From assembly GCA_016212425.1 (NCBI GenBank), contig JACRGJ010000073.1, positions 1 to 60,263 on the forward strand: 60,263 nt of DNA. The letters run 5' to 3'. Made by a program: the position numbers and the translations under genes. Origin of the DNA: Micrococcales bacterium (lineage in GTDB: Bacteria; Actinomycetota; Actinomycetes; Actinomycetales; Microbacteriaceae). The notes beneath the pieces were generated by a model. That model saw only the letters and a program-made list of their open reading frames with translations, ran no database searches and was not told the origin of the DNA. Of this stretch, positions 27,577 through 37,129 are shown in pieces; the first letter of the stretch is position 1; every line of letters begins with the position of its first letter.

Positions 27577-28365
27577 ATGGATGCGTGGCGGGGCGGCCTC
27601 GTCCGACGGTCCGAGCTGCGGAGCGCCGGGATGAGTCGCCGCGAGGTGACGCGGCGGGTCTCGGACGGGACTCTGCTGAAGATCCGCTCCGGGTGGTACG
27701 GGCGTCCGGATCTCACCCCCGATCAGATCGCGGCGGCCCGGGTCGGCGGCCGCGTGACCTGCCTGTCCTGGGCGAGGCACAGGGGGCTGTGGATCCCGCC
27801 GACCGCCGACCGTCTCGTTCACGTCGCCGTGGCGACGAACACCGGGCTCTCCACGCGCGCGGTGTTGCCGCATCTCGTCTCCGATACCCCCGCCCTGATC
27901 CGGAGCACCGAGAGGACGCTGGACGGCACGACCTCCGCGATTCGCCATCTGGCGCTCTGTCAGCCGGCGAACATCGCCTACGCCATCGTGGAGTCTGCGC
28001 TCCGGGACGGTGCGCTCTCCCCGGAGGAGTGGCGCGCTGTTCTTGCGACCCTCCCCGCCCGGCTGCGACTCCTGCTCGGGCCGGCCGCTCGGCTCTCGGG
28101 CAGCGGGTCGGAGTCGGAGTTCGCGTTCCGCGCCCGGGCCATCGGCGTCCCATTCCGCCAGCAGGTCATCATCGGCACAGACCGGGTCGATTTCCTCCTC
28201 GCGGATGGACGCATCGTCGAGATCGACAGTCGCGCGTTCCACGATCAGCTGCGTGATCACCGCCGCGATGCGCGGACGCGCGCACTCGGCCGGGAGACCC
28301 TGCGCTTCTCGTACGACCAGGTCTGGTTCGAGTGGTCCTCGATCGTCGCGGCGCTGCTCGGCTGA
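27577..28365 (+). CDS. AbiEi antitoxin-domain protein fused to DUF559/Vsr-like nuclease fold
   Basis: A 262-residue protein. The N-terminal winged helix (GLVRRSELRSAGMSRREV, then GTLLKIRSGWYG) matches the AbiEi_4 type. The C-terminus from about residue 178 (SGSESEFAFRARAIGVPF, DRVDFLLADGRIVEIDSRAFH, TLRFSYDQVWFEW) matches DUF559, a PD-(D/E)xK nuclease relative; E, D and E-x-D candidates are present. No AbiEii toxin is adjacent, so it is an orphan. Such genes are frequent in Microbacteriaceae. The ATG at 27577 lies 6 nt after CACCAT. R3 repeats lie on both sides. Confidence 0.75.
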   Translation: MDAWRGGLVRRSELRSAGMSRREVTRRVSDGTLLKIRSGWYGRPDLTPDQIAAARVGGRVTCLSWARHRGLWIPPTADRLVHVAVATNTGLSTRAVLPHLVSDTPALIRSTERTLDGTTSAIRHLALCQPANIAYAIVESALRDGALSPEEWRAVLATLPARLRLLLGPAARLSGSGSESEFAFRARAIGVPFRQQVIIGTDRVDFLLADGRIVEIDSRAFHDQLRDHRRDARTRALGRETLRFSYDQVWFEWSSIVAALLG

Positions 28366-28399
28366 GTGGCCGCCGTGCCGGACCCCGGCATGAACCGAT

Positions 28400-28452
28400 G
28401 ATGATGCTCGGCATGCGCATCATCCGTCACGGGCGCCCCGCGCTATGCCGAG
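28400..28452. repeat. Diverged or shortened R3-like inverted repeat
   Basis: CTCGGCAT (28408-28415) and ATGCCGAG (28445-28452) match the R3 core but with only 45 bp between outer ends. GATGATG and CATCATC (28400-28406 and 28418-28424) form an extra local stem. It is possibly a decayed R3. Confidence 0.45.
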
Positions 28453-28560
28453 ACGCGGCACGGCTCCGCGGTCCGTTCGCGCTTCGTGATGCGCGAGCAC
28501 GCGATCCTTCGTCGACGGATGACGCCGCCCCCTCTCCCCGCTCCGCCGCGAGTGCCGTAC

Positions 28561-28639
28561 CCGATCTCGGCATCGCGTGATGCTCGTGTGCCTGCTGTGG
28601 CGCGAGCGCCCCACTATCCCCATCCGATGCCGAGATCGT
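28561..28639. repeat. Palindromic intergenic repeat R3, copy c
   Basis: CCGATCTCGGCATC on the left and GATGCCGAGATCG on the right are inverted copies. Outer cores 28563-28637 span 75 bp, as in copies a and b. The interior differs from the other copies, so arms and length are conserved more than the loop. Confidence 0.8.
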
Positions 28640-28670
28640 GCCGCGCCGCCGCGCACCCGACGCGCACCGG

Positions 28671-28718
28671 ACCCGCGCCCGAGCCCGCACCCGCACCCGA
28701 GCCCGCGCCCGCACCCGC
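28671..28718. repeat. Tandem hexamer array upstream of dapA
   Basis: Eight head-to-tail hexamers of the form R-CCCG-M (ACCCGC, GCCCGA, GCCCGC, ACCCGC, ACCCGA, GCCCGC, GCCCGC, ACCCGC). The array ends 29 bp before the dapA -10, so a change in copy number would move sequence upstream of the -35 position. Confidence 0.75.
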
Positions 28719-28759
28719 AGCGGGACCGAGGGGCGCACGGGCCCCGGTAGCCTGAAGCC

Positions 28760-29731
28760 GTGGAGCAGAATCCGTTCGGTCAGGTGCTCGTCGCGCTGGT
28801 GACCCCCTTCACCCCCGACGGCGAGGCGGACTGGTCCGACGTCGAGAAGCTCATCGACGCGGTGATCACCCAGGGCGCCGACGGCATCGTCGTCACGGGC
28901 ACGACAGGGGAGACCAGCACGCTCACCGACCCCGAGAAGGTGCGGCTGGTCGAAGTGGCGAAGGATGTCGCCGCGGGCCGCGCGAAGGTGGTCACCGGAG
29001 GCGGGTCCAACGAGACCGCGCACGCGATCGAGCTCTACCGCAAGAGCGAGAAGGCCGGCGCGGACGGCATCATGATCGTGACGCCGTACTACAACAAGCC
29101 GACGCAGGCGGGCATCCTGACGCACTTCCGGATGGTGGCCGACGCCACCGACCTGCCGGTGATCCTCTACGACATCCCCGGCCGGACCGGGGTGCCCATC
29201 CGCTACGAGACGATCCTGCGCGCGGCGAAGCACCCGAACATCCTGGCCGTGAAGGATGCCAAGGGCGACCTGTCGGAGGTCAGCCGCGTGCTCAATCAGA
29301 CCGACCTGATCTACTTCGCCGGCGACGACGCGATGGTGCTCCCGACGATGGCGATCGGCGGATCCGGTGTCATCAGCGTCACCGCGAACATCACCGCCAC
29401 TCCCTACCGCACCATGGTCGACGCGGTGAACGCGAACGACCTCCGCACCGCCACCGCCGCCCACCAGTCGCTCGAGCCGCTGGTGCGGGCGACCATGACC
29501 CACGTTCCCGGCACCGTGGCGGCGAAGTACATCCTGCACGGCCTCGGCCGCATCTCCAGCCCCCGTGTCCGGTTGCCCCTGGTGGGTCCGGAGGAGGCGG
29601 AGGCCGCGCTGATCGAGGACGAACTGGCCCTGGTCCGGGATGTGCCCGGTGCCGACTTCGGGAACTTCCGACCCGACCGGAACGCCGCGGCGGGCGGAGC
29701 CCTGCCGAAGGTCGCCGGCACAACCCGCTGA
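28760..29731 (+). CDS. dapA: 4-hydroxy-tetrahydrodipicolinate synthase
   Basis: A 323-residue aldolase condensing pyruvate with aspartate semialdehyde, the first step specific to lysine/diaminopimelate. GTTGETSTL is the family signature (about residues 46-54), the general base lies in ILYDIPGRTG, and the Schiff-base lysine is in LAVKDAKGD. GTG at 28760 is 6 nt after TAGCCT, giving a leaderless mRNA. RNase J begins 6 nt after the stop with its own GAGG site, as often seen in Actinobacteria. Confidence 0.97.
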   Translation: MEQNPFGQVLVALVTPFTPDGEADWSDVEKLIDAVITQGADGIVVTGTTGETSTLTDPEKVRLVEVAKDVAAGRAKVVTGGGSNETAHAIELYRKSEKAGADGIMIVTPYYNKPTQAGILTHFRMVADATDLPVILYDIPGRTGVPIRYETILRAAKHPNILAVKDAKGDLSEVSRVLNQTDLIYFAGDDAMVLPTMAIGGSGVISVTANITATPYRTMVDAVNANDLRTATAAHQSLEPLVRATMTHVPGTVAAKYILHGLGRISSPRVRLPLVGPEEAEAALIEDELALVRDVPGADFGNFRPDRNAAAGGALPKVAGTTR

Positions 29732-29737
29732 GGAATC

Positions 29738-31417
29738 ATGCCCCTGCCCCAGATCATCGAGCCGCGCGCGCTCGCCCCCCAGACCCTTCGCGTGGTGCCC
29801 CTCGGGGGGCTCGGCGAGATCGGCCGCAACATGACCGTCTACGAGTACGAGGGGAAGCTCCTCGTCGTGGACTGCGGGGTGCTGTTCCCCGAGGAGCACC
29901 AGCCCGGCGTCGACCTGATCCTCCCCGACTTCTCCTCCATCCAGGATCGCCTGGACGACGTCGTGGGAATCGTGCTCACGCATGGCCACGAGGACCACAT
30001 CGGCGGCGTCCCCTATCTTCTCCGGCTCAAGCGCGACATCCCGATCCTCGGCTCCACGCTGACCCTCGCCTTCGTCGAGGCGAAGCTCAAGGAGCACCGG
30101 ATCGCGCCCTACACCCTCGCGGTGAAGGAGGGCCAGCACGAGCGGCTGGGTCCGTTCGAGACGGAGTTCATCGCGGTCAACCACTCGATCCCGGATGCGC
30201 TGGCCGTCGCCATCCGCACACCCGCCGGGCTCGTGCTGCACACCGGCGACTTCAAAATGGATCAGCTGCCGCTGGACGATCGGATCACCGACCTCCGGGC
30301 CTTCGCGCGTCTCGGCGAGGAGGGGGTCGACCTCCTCCTCCCCGACTCCACGAACGCGGACGTACCGGGGTTCACTCCGATGGAGCGCGACATCGGACCG
30401 GTCCTGGAGAACGTGATCGCGCGCGCGAAGCGGCGCGTCATCGTGGCCAGCTTCTCGAGCCACGTGCACCGGGTGCAGCAGGTGATGGATGCGGCGGTCG
30501 CGAACGGGCGCCGAGTCGCCCTGATCGGCCGGAGCATGGTGCGCAACATGGGCATCGCTGCCGAGCTCGGCTACCTCAAGGTGCCGGAAGGCGTGCTCGT
30601 CGACCTCAAGGAGGCCCTCGACCTCCCCGACGAGGCCGTGGTGTTCATGTCGACCGGGTCGCAGGGCGAGCCGATGGCGGTGCTCGCCAGGATGGCGAAC
30701 GGCGACCACCAGATCGAACCGGGCTCCGGCGACACCGTCATCCTCGCCTCGAGTCTCATCCCCGGGAACGAGAACGCCGTCTACCGCGTGATCGACGGGC
30801 TGACCCGGCTCGGCGCCACGGTCGTGCACAAGGCCAACGCCCGGGTGCATGTCTCGGGCCACGCCGCCGCCGGCGAACTGCTCTACTGCTACAACATCCT
30901 GACGCCGCGGAACGTGCTGCCCGTGCACGGCGAGTACCGGCACCTCACCGCGAACGCGCGCCTCGCGCAGGACACCGGGGTGCCGGTGGCGAATACCTTC
31001 GTGGGCGGCAACGGCATCGTGCTCGATCTGCACGCCGGGGTGGTGCGCCAGGCCGGGCAGCTGGACGTGGGATACACCTACGTCGACGGATCGACCGTCG
31101 GGGAGCTGACCGACGCCGACCTGAAGGACCGTCGCATCCTGGCGGAGGAGGGGTTCATCTCGATCTTCGTCGCCATCGACCGGCAGACCGGCCGCGTGAT
31201 CGTCGGCCCGGAGATCCAGTCGCGGGGATTCGCCGAGGACGAATCGGTCTTCGACGACGTGCGGCCGCGCATCGTGCAGGCCCTCGCGGATGCGGCGAAG
31301 AGCGGGAACATGGACCAGCGCGGCTACACCCAGGCGGTCCGTCGCACCGTGGGCCGCTGGGTGAACACGCAGCATCGCCGGCGGCCGATGATCGTCCCCG
31401 TGGTCATCGAGGCCTGA
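29738..31417 (+). CDS. rnj: Ribonuclease J
   Basis: A 559-residue metallo-beta-lactamase/beta-CASP nuclease. The metal motif HGHEDHIGG lies in VLTHGHEDHIGGVPYLL (about residues 82-98), and HTGDFKMD and SFSSHVHRVQQVMDAA mark later metal and beta-CASP positions. VHVSGHAAAGEL is the C-terminal motif of the catalytic region. RNase J has endo- and 5'-3' exonuclease activity in mRNA decay and rRNA maturation. ATG follows a TGAGGAAT site and the gene is co-transcribed with dapA. It converges with the next gene, three bases away. Confidence 0.96.
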   Translation: MPLPQIIEPRALAPQTLRVVPLGGLGEIGRNMTVYEYEGKLLVVDCGVLFPEEHQPGVDLILPDFSSIQDRLDDVVGIVLTHGHEDHIGGVPYLLRLKRDIPILGSTLTLAFVEAKLKEHRIAPYTLAVKEGQHERLGPFETEFIAVNHSIPDALAVAIRTPAGLVLHTGDFKMDQLPLDDRITDLRAFARLGEEGVDLLLPDSTNADVPGFTPMERDIGPVLENVIARAKRRVIVASFSSHVHRVQQVMDAAVANGRRVALIGRSMVRNMGIAAELGYLKVPEGVLVDLKEALDLPDEAVVFMSTGSQGEPMAVLARMANGDHQIEPGSGDTVILASSLIPGNENAVYRVIDGLTRLGATVVHKANARVHVSGHAAAGELLYCYNILTPRNVLPVHGEYRHLTANARLAQDTGVPVANTFVGGNGIVLDLHAGVVRQAGQLDVGYTYVDGSTVGELTDADLKDRRILAEEGFISIFVAIDRQTGRVIVGPEIQSRGFAEDESVFDDVRPRIVQALADAAKSGNMDQRGYTQAVRRTVGRWVNTQHRRRPMIVPVVIEA

Positions 31418-31420
31418 GAC

Positions 31421-32968
31421 TCAGATGAGCGCGGTGGCGAGCGCTTCGGCGAATCGCCCCGAGGGCTCCGTTCCGAGATCGATGCGCTCCAGCCGCCGCT
31501 CCGACCAGAAGTAGAGCGACGAGCTGAGCCCGCCCCCCGGCGTCATCTCCGGACCGCCGGTGGAGAGGGTCTCCGCGAGTTGCGCGAGCTCCTCGACGAC
31601 CAGCACGGAGTCGCGCCAGATCGTGTGGAACAGCAGCGCGTGGCGATGCGGCACGGCGATGACGACCCCGTGCGGGGCCTCGCCGAACCGCGCCTCGATC
31701 GAGGGCAGGTTCGCGGCTTTGGTCGCGACGTAGTGCGATGCGCCGGAGAGCATCCGGATGCCGGGGGCGATCTCGCGCTCGTCGTCGATCCCCTCGGCGG
31801 CGCTGGCGCGCCAGCCGTCGTGGAAGAGCTCCTCGACCGTGAAGGGCATCTGCTGGATCTCACTGTCGAGCAGCAGGCGGGGGGTGCCGCCGATGAGCAG
31901 CTCGAGGCCGACGTGCAGCCCGGGCGCGACGCGGCGGCTGTAGTGCCAGGAGTCCTCCCCGATCGGCGGGGACGGGAGCAGCCGGGCGCGGACGGCGCGG
32001 CGCAGGGCGTCGAGGTGGGCGGTCGGCGGCGGAGGGCCAGGGTGAGCGCGGCGGAGTGCGAGGTCGGCGCCGACGAGAGGCGCTTCGACGGCGTCGACGG
32101 AGAATCGCGTCCCGTCGTCCTCGGCTGGCAGAGCGGAGGGTGCGGGACCGAGGTCGCGCGGGAGCGCCGTGCGCGGCGCGGCGGGCGCGGGAGCGCTCGG
32201 ACGCGGTACGGGTGGGGCGGACCGCGGCAACTCGGTTGCGGCACCGGCAGCGGAAGGCGGGGTCGATTGCCCCGGCCCCGCCGCCGTCGCGCGGAACTCA
32301 GGGCCGGCGGAGACCGCAAGGACGGAGGGGGGCGGCGCATCCGCCAACCTCAGCGCCGGGGGCGCCGGGGGCGCCGGGGGCGCCGCGGGTGCCGGGGGAG
32401 CCGCGACCGCCGGGTGTGCCGCGACCGCCGGGTGTGCCGCGGGCACCGGGGCGACCGCGGGGGCGCTCGGCGTCGGGTTCGTCGATGCCACGCTCGGGAC
32501 GGAGGCCCGCGCCGCAACCGGGGAGGGCAGGTCCACCGGGGTCGCCGCCGGTGCCGGCATGCTGGCCAGGAGCTCCCGGGTGAGAGAGGCCTGCGCGGCG
32601 CTCGGGGGCCGTGCCAGCTCGGAGCCGGGGCCGGGCACCCGGGTCCCGGGCTCCGGCAGGGCGGGAGCCGGTGCGACCGGGGTGGGGCCGGTGAGCGCGT
32701 GACGCTGATCGGCGTACATCTCGAGCACGGCGGTGACGTAGTGCCGGGCCAGCGCGGCCCAGATCCGGCGCGGCTCCACGGCGCAGCGCTCCGCGAGCGG
32801 ACGGACGGGCAACTGGGTGCCGTCGGTCAGCCGCAGCCGAAGGTCCTCGACGGAGTCGGCCGATTCGAAGACGTCGCGGAACCCCCGCGCATGCAGCTCC
32901 GCTGCCATGAGCCGTCTCGCCTCGGTCGCCGCTTCGGGCAGCGGCGTCCTCCGGCCGAATGCTGCCAT
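31421..32968 (-). CDS. Conserved protein with Ala/Pro-rich linker, unknown function
   Basis: A 515-residue protein. Residues 1-105 are a globular helical domain. About 110-290 is an Ala/Pro-rich linker with an imperfect repeat (HPAVAAHPAVAA). From about 305 there is a second globular domain (WHYSRRVAPGLHVGLELLIGG, HGVVIAVPHRHALLFHTIW, SLYFWSERRLERIDL) that weakly recalls DUF1444-type proteins; this is uncertain. No signal peptide or membrane segment. A minus-strand TATCCT and an AGGGGGAAG site precede the ATG. It is convergent with RNase J and divergent from ftsK. Confidence 0.7.
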   Translation of the reverse strand: MAAFGRRTPLPEAATEARRLMAAELHARGFRDVFESADSVEDLRLRLTDGTQLPVRPLAERCAVEPRRIWAALARHYVTAVLEMYADQRHALTGPTPVAPAPALPEPGTRVPGPGSELARPPSAAQASLTRELLASMPAPAATPVDLPSPVAARASVPSVASTNPTPSAPAVAPVPAAHPAVAAHPAVAAPPAPAAPPAPPAPPALRLADAPPPSVLAVSAGPEFRATAAGPGQSTPPSAAGAATELPRSAPPVPRPSAPAPAAPRTALPRDLGPAPSALPAEDDGTRFSVDAVEAPLVGADLALRRAHPGPPPPTAHLDALRRAVRARLLPSPPIGEDSWHYSRRVAPGLHVGLELLIGGTPRLLLDSEIQQMPFTVEELFHDGWRASAAEGIDDEREIAPGIRMLSGASHYVATKAANLPSIEARFGEAPHGVVIAVPHRHALLFHTIWRDSVLVVEELAQLAETLSTGGPEMTPGGGLSSSLYFWSERRLERIDLGTEPSGRFAEALATALI

Positions 32969-33139
32969 CGGTCTTCCCCCTGCGGATCAGGATAGGAGCG
33001 GGGTCTCCGCGTCCCCATCCCCAGTCGTGGGGTCGCACCGGTCCGCGCTCCCCGGAACCCGGGCACCGCTGATCGCCGTTCGGCCGGACACGCGCCGCGC
33101 CTCACCGGACCCGTGGCTCCCCGCGGCTACCGTCGGGCC

Positions 33140-35845
33140 ATGGCCACGAGCACCCGGTCGGGAACCCGCGCGCGCTCCGGCGGCACCCGGTCGACGGCTG
33201 CGCGCTCCGGCACCCGCTCGCGCGCCGCCACCTCGACCTCGCAAGCGGTCACCAAGCGACTGCCCGCGGCTCCCCCTCCCGCCCACGAGGGTCCGGGAAT
33301 AGCGAGCCGGGCCTGGCTGGCTCTGGCCCATCTCGCCGGGGGCGCCGCCCGCGTCTTCGGCACGGAGGGGCTCGAGAAGGAGCAGCGTCGCGACGGGCTG
33401 CCGTTCCTCCTCGTGCTGCTCGCCGTGGCGGGTGGAGCGGTCGAGTGGTTCTTCGCCGGCAGCGACGTGGCGACCGCGCTCGACGTGTACACCTTCGGCG
33501 GGTTGTTCGGTCGCGTCGCCTACGCCCTTCCCGTCATCATGCTGGTGCTCGCGGTCTGGCTCTTCCGGCATCCGGCGAGCGTGCACGACAACACCCGGCT
33601 CGGCATCGGGATGCTGCTCTTCCTCGGCTCGATCAGCGGGCTCTGCCAGGTGGCCGGCGGTGCGCCCTCGGCGAGTGCCGGCGCGGCCGGCCTCGCGAAG
33701 GCCGGGGGAGTGCTGGGGTGGCTCGTCGTCTGGCCCTGGGCGGCTCTCGGCGTGCTCGGAGCGTCCGTGGCCCTCAGCATCCTGACCCTCGCCCTGTCGC
33801 TCCTCATCATCACCAAGACGCCGCCCAACCGGCTCGGACGGCGTCTTCACGAGCTCTACGCCTACCTGTTCGGCGCGCAGCTGCCCGAGCGTGCCCCGGA
33901 GCGGTCGGCGGATGCGCCCGACGACTCCGGTGCGTTCGGCTCGTTCTCGGACCTCGGGCTCGACCTGGCGGACGAGAGCTCGATGCCGTGGTGGCGGAAG
34001 GCGCGCAGGCGCCGGGACGAGCCCGCATTCGACAGCCCGGTCGTCGCCCTGACGGGACAGGTCGAGACGGAGGCCGCACCGCACCAGGACGCGTTCGGAG
34101 TCGATCTCCTCGAGGACCTCGTGCGGGCCGAGGACGCCGTCAAGCGCTTCACGGGCGAGGTCGAGACCGGCGGTGCCACGGGTATCCGGGACGACGAGAC
34201 CGCGCTCGTCCCCGCGACGGACCTCGAGCAGCTGCCGCCTGCCCGCCCCCGAGCGCAGCGCCCCTACCGTCTGCCCTCCCCGCAGGTGCTCTCCGCCGGG
34301 ACCCCGCCGAAGGCGAAGACGCCCGCGAACGACGAGGTCATCCAGGCGATCACGAGCGTGCTGGGGCAGTTCCAGGTGGATGCGCGGGTCACCGGGTTCA
34401 CCCGCGGGCCGAGCGTCACGCGGTACGAGATCGAGCTCGGCCACGGCGTGAAGGTCGAGCGCGTCACCGCCCTGGCGAAGAACCTCTCCTACGCGGTCGC
34501 CTCGAACGAGGTGTCGATCCTCTCGCCCATCCCGGGGAAGAGCGCGATCGGCATCGAGATCCCCAACCGCGACCGCGAGATCGTCTCGCTGGGCGACGTG
34601 CTGCGCTCCGGCGCCGCCGCGAAGAGCGCGCACCCGCTCACGATCGGACTCGGTAAGGACGTCGAGGGCGGGTTCGTCGTCGCGAACCTGGCCAAGATGC
34701 CGCACCTCCTCGTCGCCGGCTCTACCGGATCCGGCAAGTCGAGCTTCATCAACTCGATGATCACCAGCGTGCTGATGCGCGCCAAGCCCGCCGAGGTGCG
34801 GATGGTGCTCGTGGACCCCAAGCGCGTCGAGCTCGCCGCCTATCAGGGCGTGCCGCACCTGATCACCCCCATCATCACCAACCCGAAGAAGGCCGCTGAG
34901 GCGCTGCAGTGGGTGGTGAAGGAGATGGATATGCGGTACGACGACCTCGCGTCGTTCGGATTCCGCCACATCGACGACTTCAACCGCGCGGTGCTCGCGA
35001 ACGAGATCGTGCTTCCTACGGGCAGTGAGCGGAAGCTCCAGCCCTACCCGTACCTCCTCGTCGTCGTGGACGAGCTGGCTGATCTGATGATGGTCGCCCC
35101 TCGCGACGTCGAGGACTCGATCGTCCGGATCACGCAGCTGGCGCGCGCCTCCGGCATCCATCTCGTGCTCGCCACCCAGCGGCCATCCGTCGATGTCGTC
35201 ACCGGACTCATCAAGGCGAACGTGCCCTCGCGGCTCGCGTTCGCGGTGTCGTCGATGACCGACTCGCGCGTCATCCTCGACCAGCCGGGCGCCGACAAGC
35301 TGATCGGGCAGGGCGACGGGCTCTTCCTGCCGATGGGCGCCTCCAAGGCGGTGCGAGTGCAGGGCGCATGGGTGCAGGAGACCGAGATCGCCCAGGTCGT
35401 CGCCCACGTCACCGAGCAGGCGCGTCCGGAGTACCGGGAGGACGTCGCCGCCCCGGCGGAGAAGCGCGAGATCGACGCCGACATCGGCGACGATCTCGAG
35501 CTGCTGCTCCAGGCGGCGGAGCTCGTCGTGAACACCCAGTTCGGCTCCACCTCGATGCTGCAGAGGAAGCTGCGGGTCGGCTTCGCCAAGGCGGGTCGGC
35601 TTATGGACCTCCTCGAGTCGCGTGAGATCGTCGGCCCCTCGGAGGGGTCGAAGGCGCGGGATGTGCTGGTCACCCCTGAGCAGCTGGCGGACGTCCTGGC
35701 TCAGCTCCGCGGCGGTGCGCCCGGGGGCGGCCCGACCGCCGCGTCCTCGGCGTCGGTCGACCCGATCGAGGAGCAGTTCCGTGGTTATCCTGAGGGAGAC
35801 GACCCCTCGGACGGGGACGCCTGGGACCTGACCGGCAGGGGGTAG
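33140..35845 (+). CDS. ftsK: DNA translocase FtsK/SpoIIIE family
   Basis: A 901-residue septal DNA pump. A basic SGTR-rich head precedes four or five membrane segments (about residues 90-230). A linker follows, then the motor domain: Walker [11 protein letters not shown] (about 526-535) and Walker [15 protein letters not shown] winged gamma domain near the end has [20 protein letters not shown]. It moves chromosome dimers through the closing septum. The ATG at 33140 follows TACCGT (33128-33133) by 6 nt. A GTG nine codons upstream lies within the promoter. pgsA follows after 4 nt. Confidence 0.96.
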   Translation: MATSTRSGTRARSGGTRSTAARSGTRSRAATSTSQAVTKRLPAAPPPAHEGPGIASRAWLALAHLAGGAARVFGTEGLEKEQRRDGLPFLLVLLAVAGGAVEWFFAGSDVATALDVYTFGGLFGRVAYALPVIMLVLAVWLFRHPASVHDNTRLGIGMLLFLGSISGLCQVAGGAPSASAGAAGLAKAGGVLGWLVVWPWAALGVLGASVALSILTLALSLLIITKTPPNRLGRRLHELYAYLFGAQLPERAPERSADAPDDSGAFGSFSDLGLDLADESSMPWWRKARRRRDEPAFDSPVVALTGQVETEAAPHQDAFGVDLLEDLVRAEDAVKRFTGEVETGGATGIRDDETALVPATDLEQLPPARPRAQRPYRLPSPQVLSAGTPPKAKTPANDEVIQAITSVLGQFQVDARVTGFTRGPSVTRYEIELGHGVKVERVTALAKNLSYAVASNEVSILSPIPGKSAIGIEIPNRDREIVSLGDVLRSGAAAKSAHPLTIGLGKDVEGGFVVANLAKMPHLLVAGSTGSGKSSFINSMITSVLMRAKPAEVRMVLVDPKRVELAAYQGVPHLITPIITNPKKAAEALQWVVKEMDMRYDDLASFGFRHIDDFNRAVLANEIVLPTGSERKLQPYPYLLVVVDELADLMMVAPRDVEDSIVRITQLARASGIHLVLATQRPSVDVVTGLIKANVPSRLAFAVSSMTDSRVILDQPGADKLIGQGDGLFLPMGASKAVRVQGAWVQETEIAQVVAHVTEQARPEYREDVAAPAEKREIDADIGDDLELLLQAAELVVNTQFGSTSMLQRKLRVGFAKAGRLMDLLESREIVGPSEGSKARDVLVTPEQLADVLAQLRGGAPGGGPTAASSASVDPIEEQFRGYPEGDDPSDGDAWDLTGRG

Positions 35846-35849
35846 CGCG

Positions 35850-36491
35850 ATGGCGGAACCCCGCCAGAACCCCCTCCGCAGCAATCCGCTGCGCGGGCGG
35901 GTGGTCAGCGACGGTGACACGCAGGCCAGCCTCGGCAATGTCGCGAACATCGTCACCGTCGTCCGGATCCTGTGCGCGCCGGTGTTCGTCTGGCTGCTGC
36001 TCTCGGACGGCGACCGGGACGGCTGGCTGCGATGGGCGGCGGCCGCGCTGTTCCTCGTCGCGATCCTCACCGACTCCGTCGACGGCTTTCTCGCCCGGCG
36101 CCAGAACCTCGTCACCGACTTCGGCAAGCTCGTCGACCCCATCGCCGACAAGATCCTCGTCGGCGCCGCGCTGGTCGGGCTGTCGGTGCTTGGCGAGCTG
36201 TGGTGGTGGGTGACGGCCCTCATCCTGCTGCGTGAGGGCGGCATCACGGTCTTCCGATTCGTCGCACTGCGCGACCGGGTCATCCCCGCGTCGCTGGCGG
36301 GGAAGGTGAAGACCTGGGCGCAGTCGGTCGCGGTGGCCGTGATGCTCGTACCGCTGGACGGCCTAGTGGGCACCGGGTGGCTGTGGCTGGGCTGGATCCT
36401 GATGGCCGTCGCGCTCGCGCTGACCGTCTACAGCGGCCTCGAGTACCTGGTCCAGGCCCGTCGGACCGGCCGCGCACGGCGCACCGGATGA
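35850..36491 (+). CDS. pgsA: CDP-diacylglycerol--glycerol-3-phosphate 3-phosphatidyltransferase
   Basis: A 213-residue CDP-alcohol phosphatidyltransferase with about five membrane segments. The catalytic motif is DGFLARRQNLVTDFGKLVDP followed by IADK, fitting D-G-x2-A-R-x8-G-x3-D-x3-D. It makes phosphatidylglycerophosphate, the precursor of phosphatidylglycerol and cardiolipin. It lies between ftsK and cinA and overlaps cinA by 4 nt (ATGA), so the three genes are probably one operon. Phosphatidylinositol-type synthases share the motif; the cinA linkage favours PgsA. Confidence 0.92.
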   Translation: MAEPRQNPLRSNPLRGRVVSDGDTQASLGNVANIVTVVRILCAPVFVWLLLSDGDRDGWLRWAAAALFLVAILTDSVDGFLARRQNLVTDFGKLVDPIADKILVGAALVGLSVLGELWWWVTALILLREGGITVFRFVALRDRVIPASLAGKVKTWAQSVAVAVMLVPLDGLVGTGWLWLGWILMAVALALTVYSGLEYLVQARRTGRARRTG

Positions 36492-36997
36492 CCGACCTGC
36501 CCGCGCTCGTCGAGGCACTCCGGAGCCGCGGGCTGACGATCGCCGTGGCGGAGTCGCTGACCGGAGGTCAGGTGGTCGCCGCCCTCGTGGACGTGCCGGG
36601 GGCCTCCGCCGTCCTGCACGGCGGGATCGTCGCGTACGCGACCCCGCTCAAGCGCGACCTGGTCGGCGTGGATGCGCGCCTACTCGCCGAGCATGGTGCG
36701 GTGCACCCCGAGGTCGCCCGTCAGCTCGCCGACCGGGTGCGCTCGGCGCTGGCCGTCGACGGACGCGCCGCCAGGGTGGGCATCGGCACGACGGGCGTCG
36801 CGGGACCGGACCCGCAGGACGGTGTGGCCGCGGGCACCGCCTTCGTCGCGGTCGCCGTCGACGAGGCGATCCTCGTGCGCGAGGTGCACGAGGAGGGAGC
36901 ACGGGATGCGGTCCGCGCGGCCGCCACGCGGGCGGCGCTCGCTCTCCTCGCGGCGACGCTCGAGGTTCCGCCCCTCTCACTGGGGCTCCCGGAATAA
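36488..36997 (+). CDS. cinA: CinA-family nicotinamide-nucleotide amidohydrolase (C-terminal type)
   Basis: A 169-residue protein with only the CinA C-terminal amidase domain. The motif AESLTGGQVVAAL (about 20-32), VVAYATPLKR-like GGIVAYATPLKRDLVGV, and GTTGVAGPDPQDG are typical of PncC. It hydrolyses NMN to nicotinate mononucleotide in NAD recycling. The ATG overlaps the pgsA stop. Downstream lies the palindrome-rich clgR promoter. Confidence 0.93.
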   Translation: MTDLPALVEALRSRGLTIAVAESLTGGQVVAALVDVPGASAVLHGGIVAYATPLKRDLVGVDARLLAEHGAVHPEVARQLADRVRSALAVDGRAARVGIGTTGVAGPDPQDGVAAGTAFVAVAVDEAILVREVHEEGARDAVRAAATRAALALLAATLEVPPLSLGLPE

Positions 36998-37009
36998 CCG
37001 CCGTTTCGC

Positions 37010-37064
37010 GCAGGTTAAACCTGCCGAGTCACACACGTGTCATACAGCGCGCGCTGGTTAGAGT
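37010..37064 (+). promoter_or_regulatory. clgR promoter with three palindromes
   Basis: GCAGGTTAAACCTGC (37010-37024), ACACGTGT (37033-37040) and CAGCGCGCGCTG (37045-37056) are perfect dyads in 47 bp. TAGAGT (37059-37064) is the likely -10, and GTGTCA (37037-37042) a possible -35 with 16-bp spacing. The dyads cover the promoter, so they are candidate operators, possibly for ClgR itself. Confidence 0.5.
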
Positions 37065-37129
37065 TTCCGAACCGGTGCGGGTACAGTTCCGAATCCCCGG
37101 TGTAGCGGACACGTCCGAAGGAGGCAGTC

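Larger units (their letters stand above)
28366..28759. other. Gene-free interval with repeats and dapA promoter
   Basis: 394 bp without a credible gene. In order it holds a diverged R3-like inverted repeat (28400-28452), the full R3c (28561-28639), an eight-unit hexamer array (28671-28718) and the dapA -10 element TAGCCT (28748-28753). Confidence 0.6.

Noticed and set aside
28366-28560. Small genes between the AbiEi-like gene and dapA
   Set aside because: Short frames exist on both strands but overlap the R3 elements and lack promoters, ribosome binding sites and recognisable motifs.
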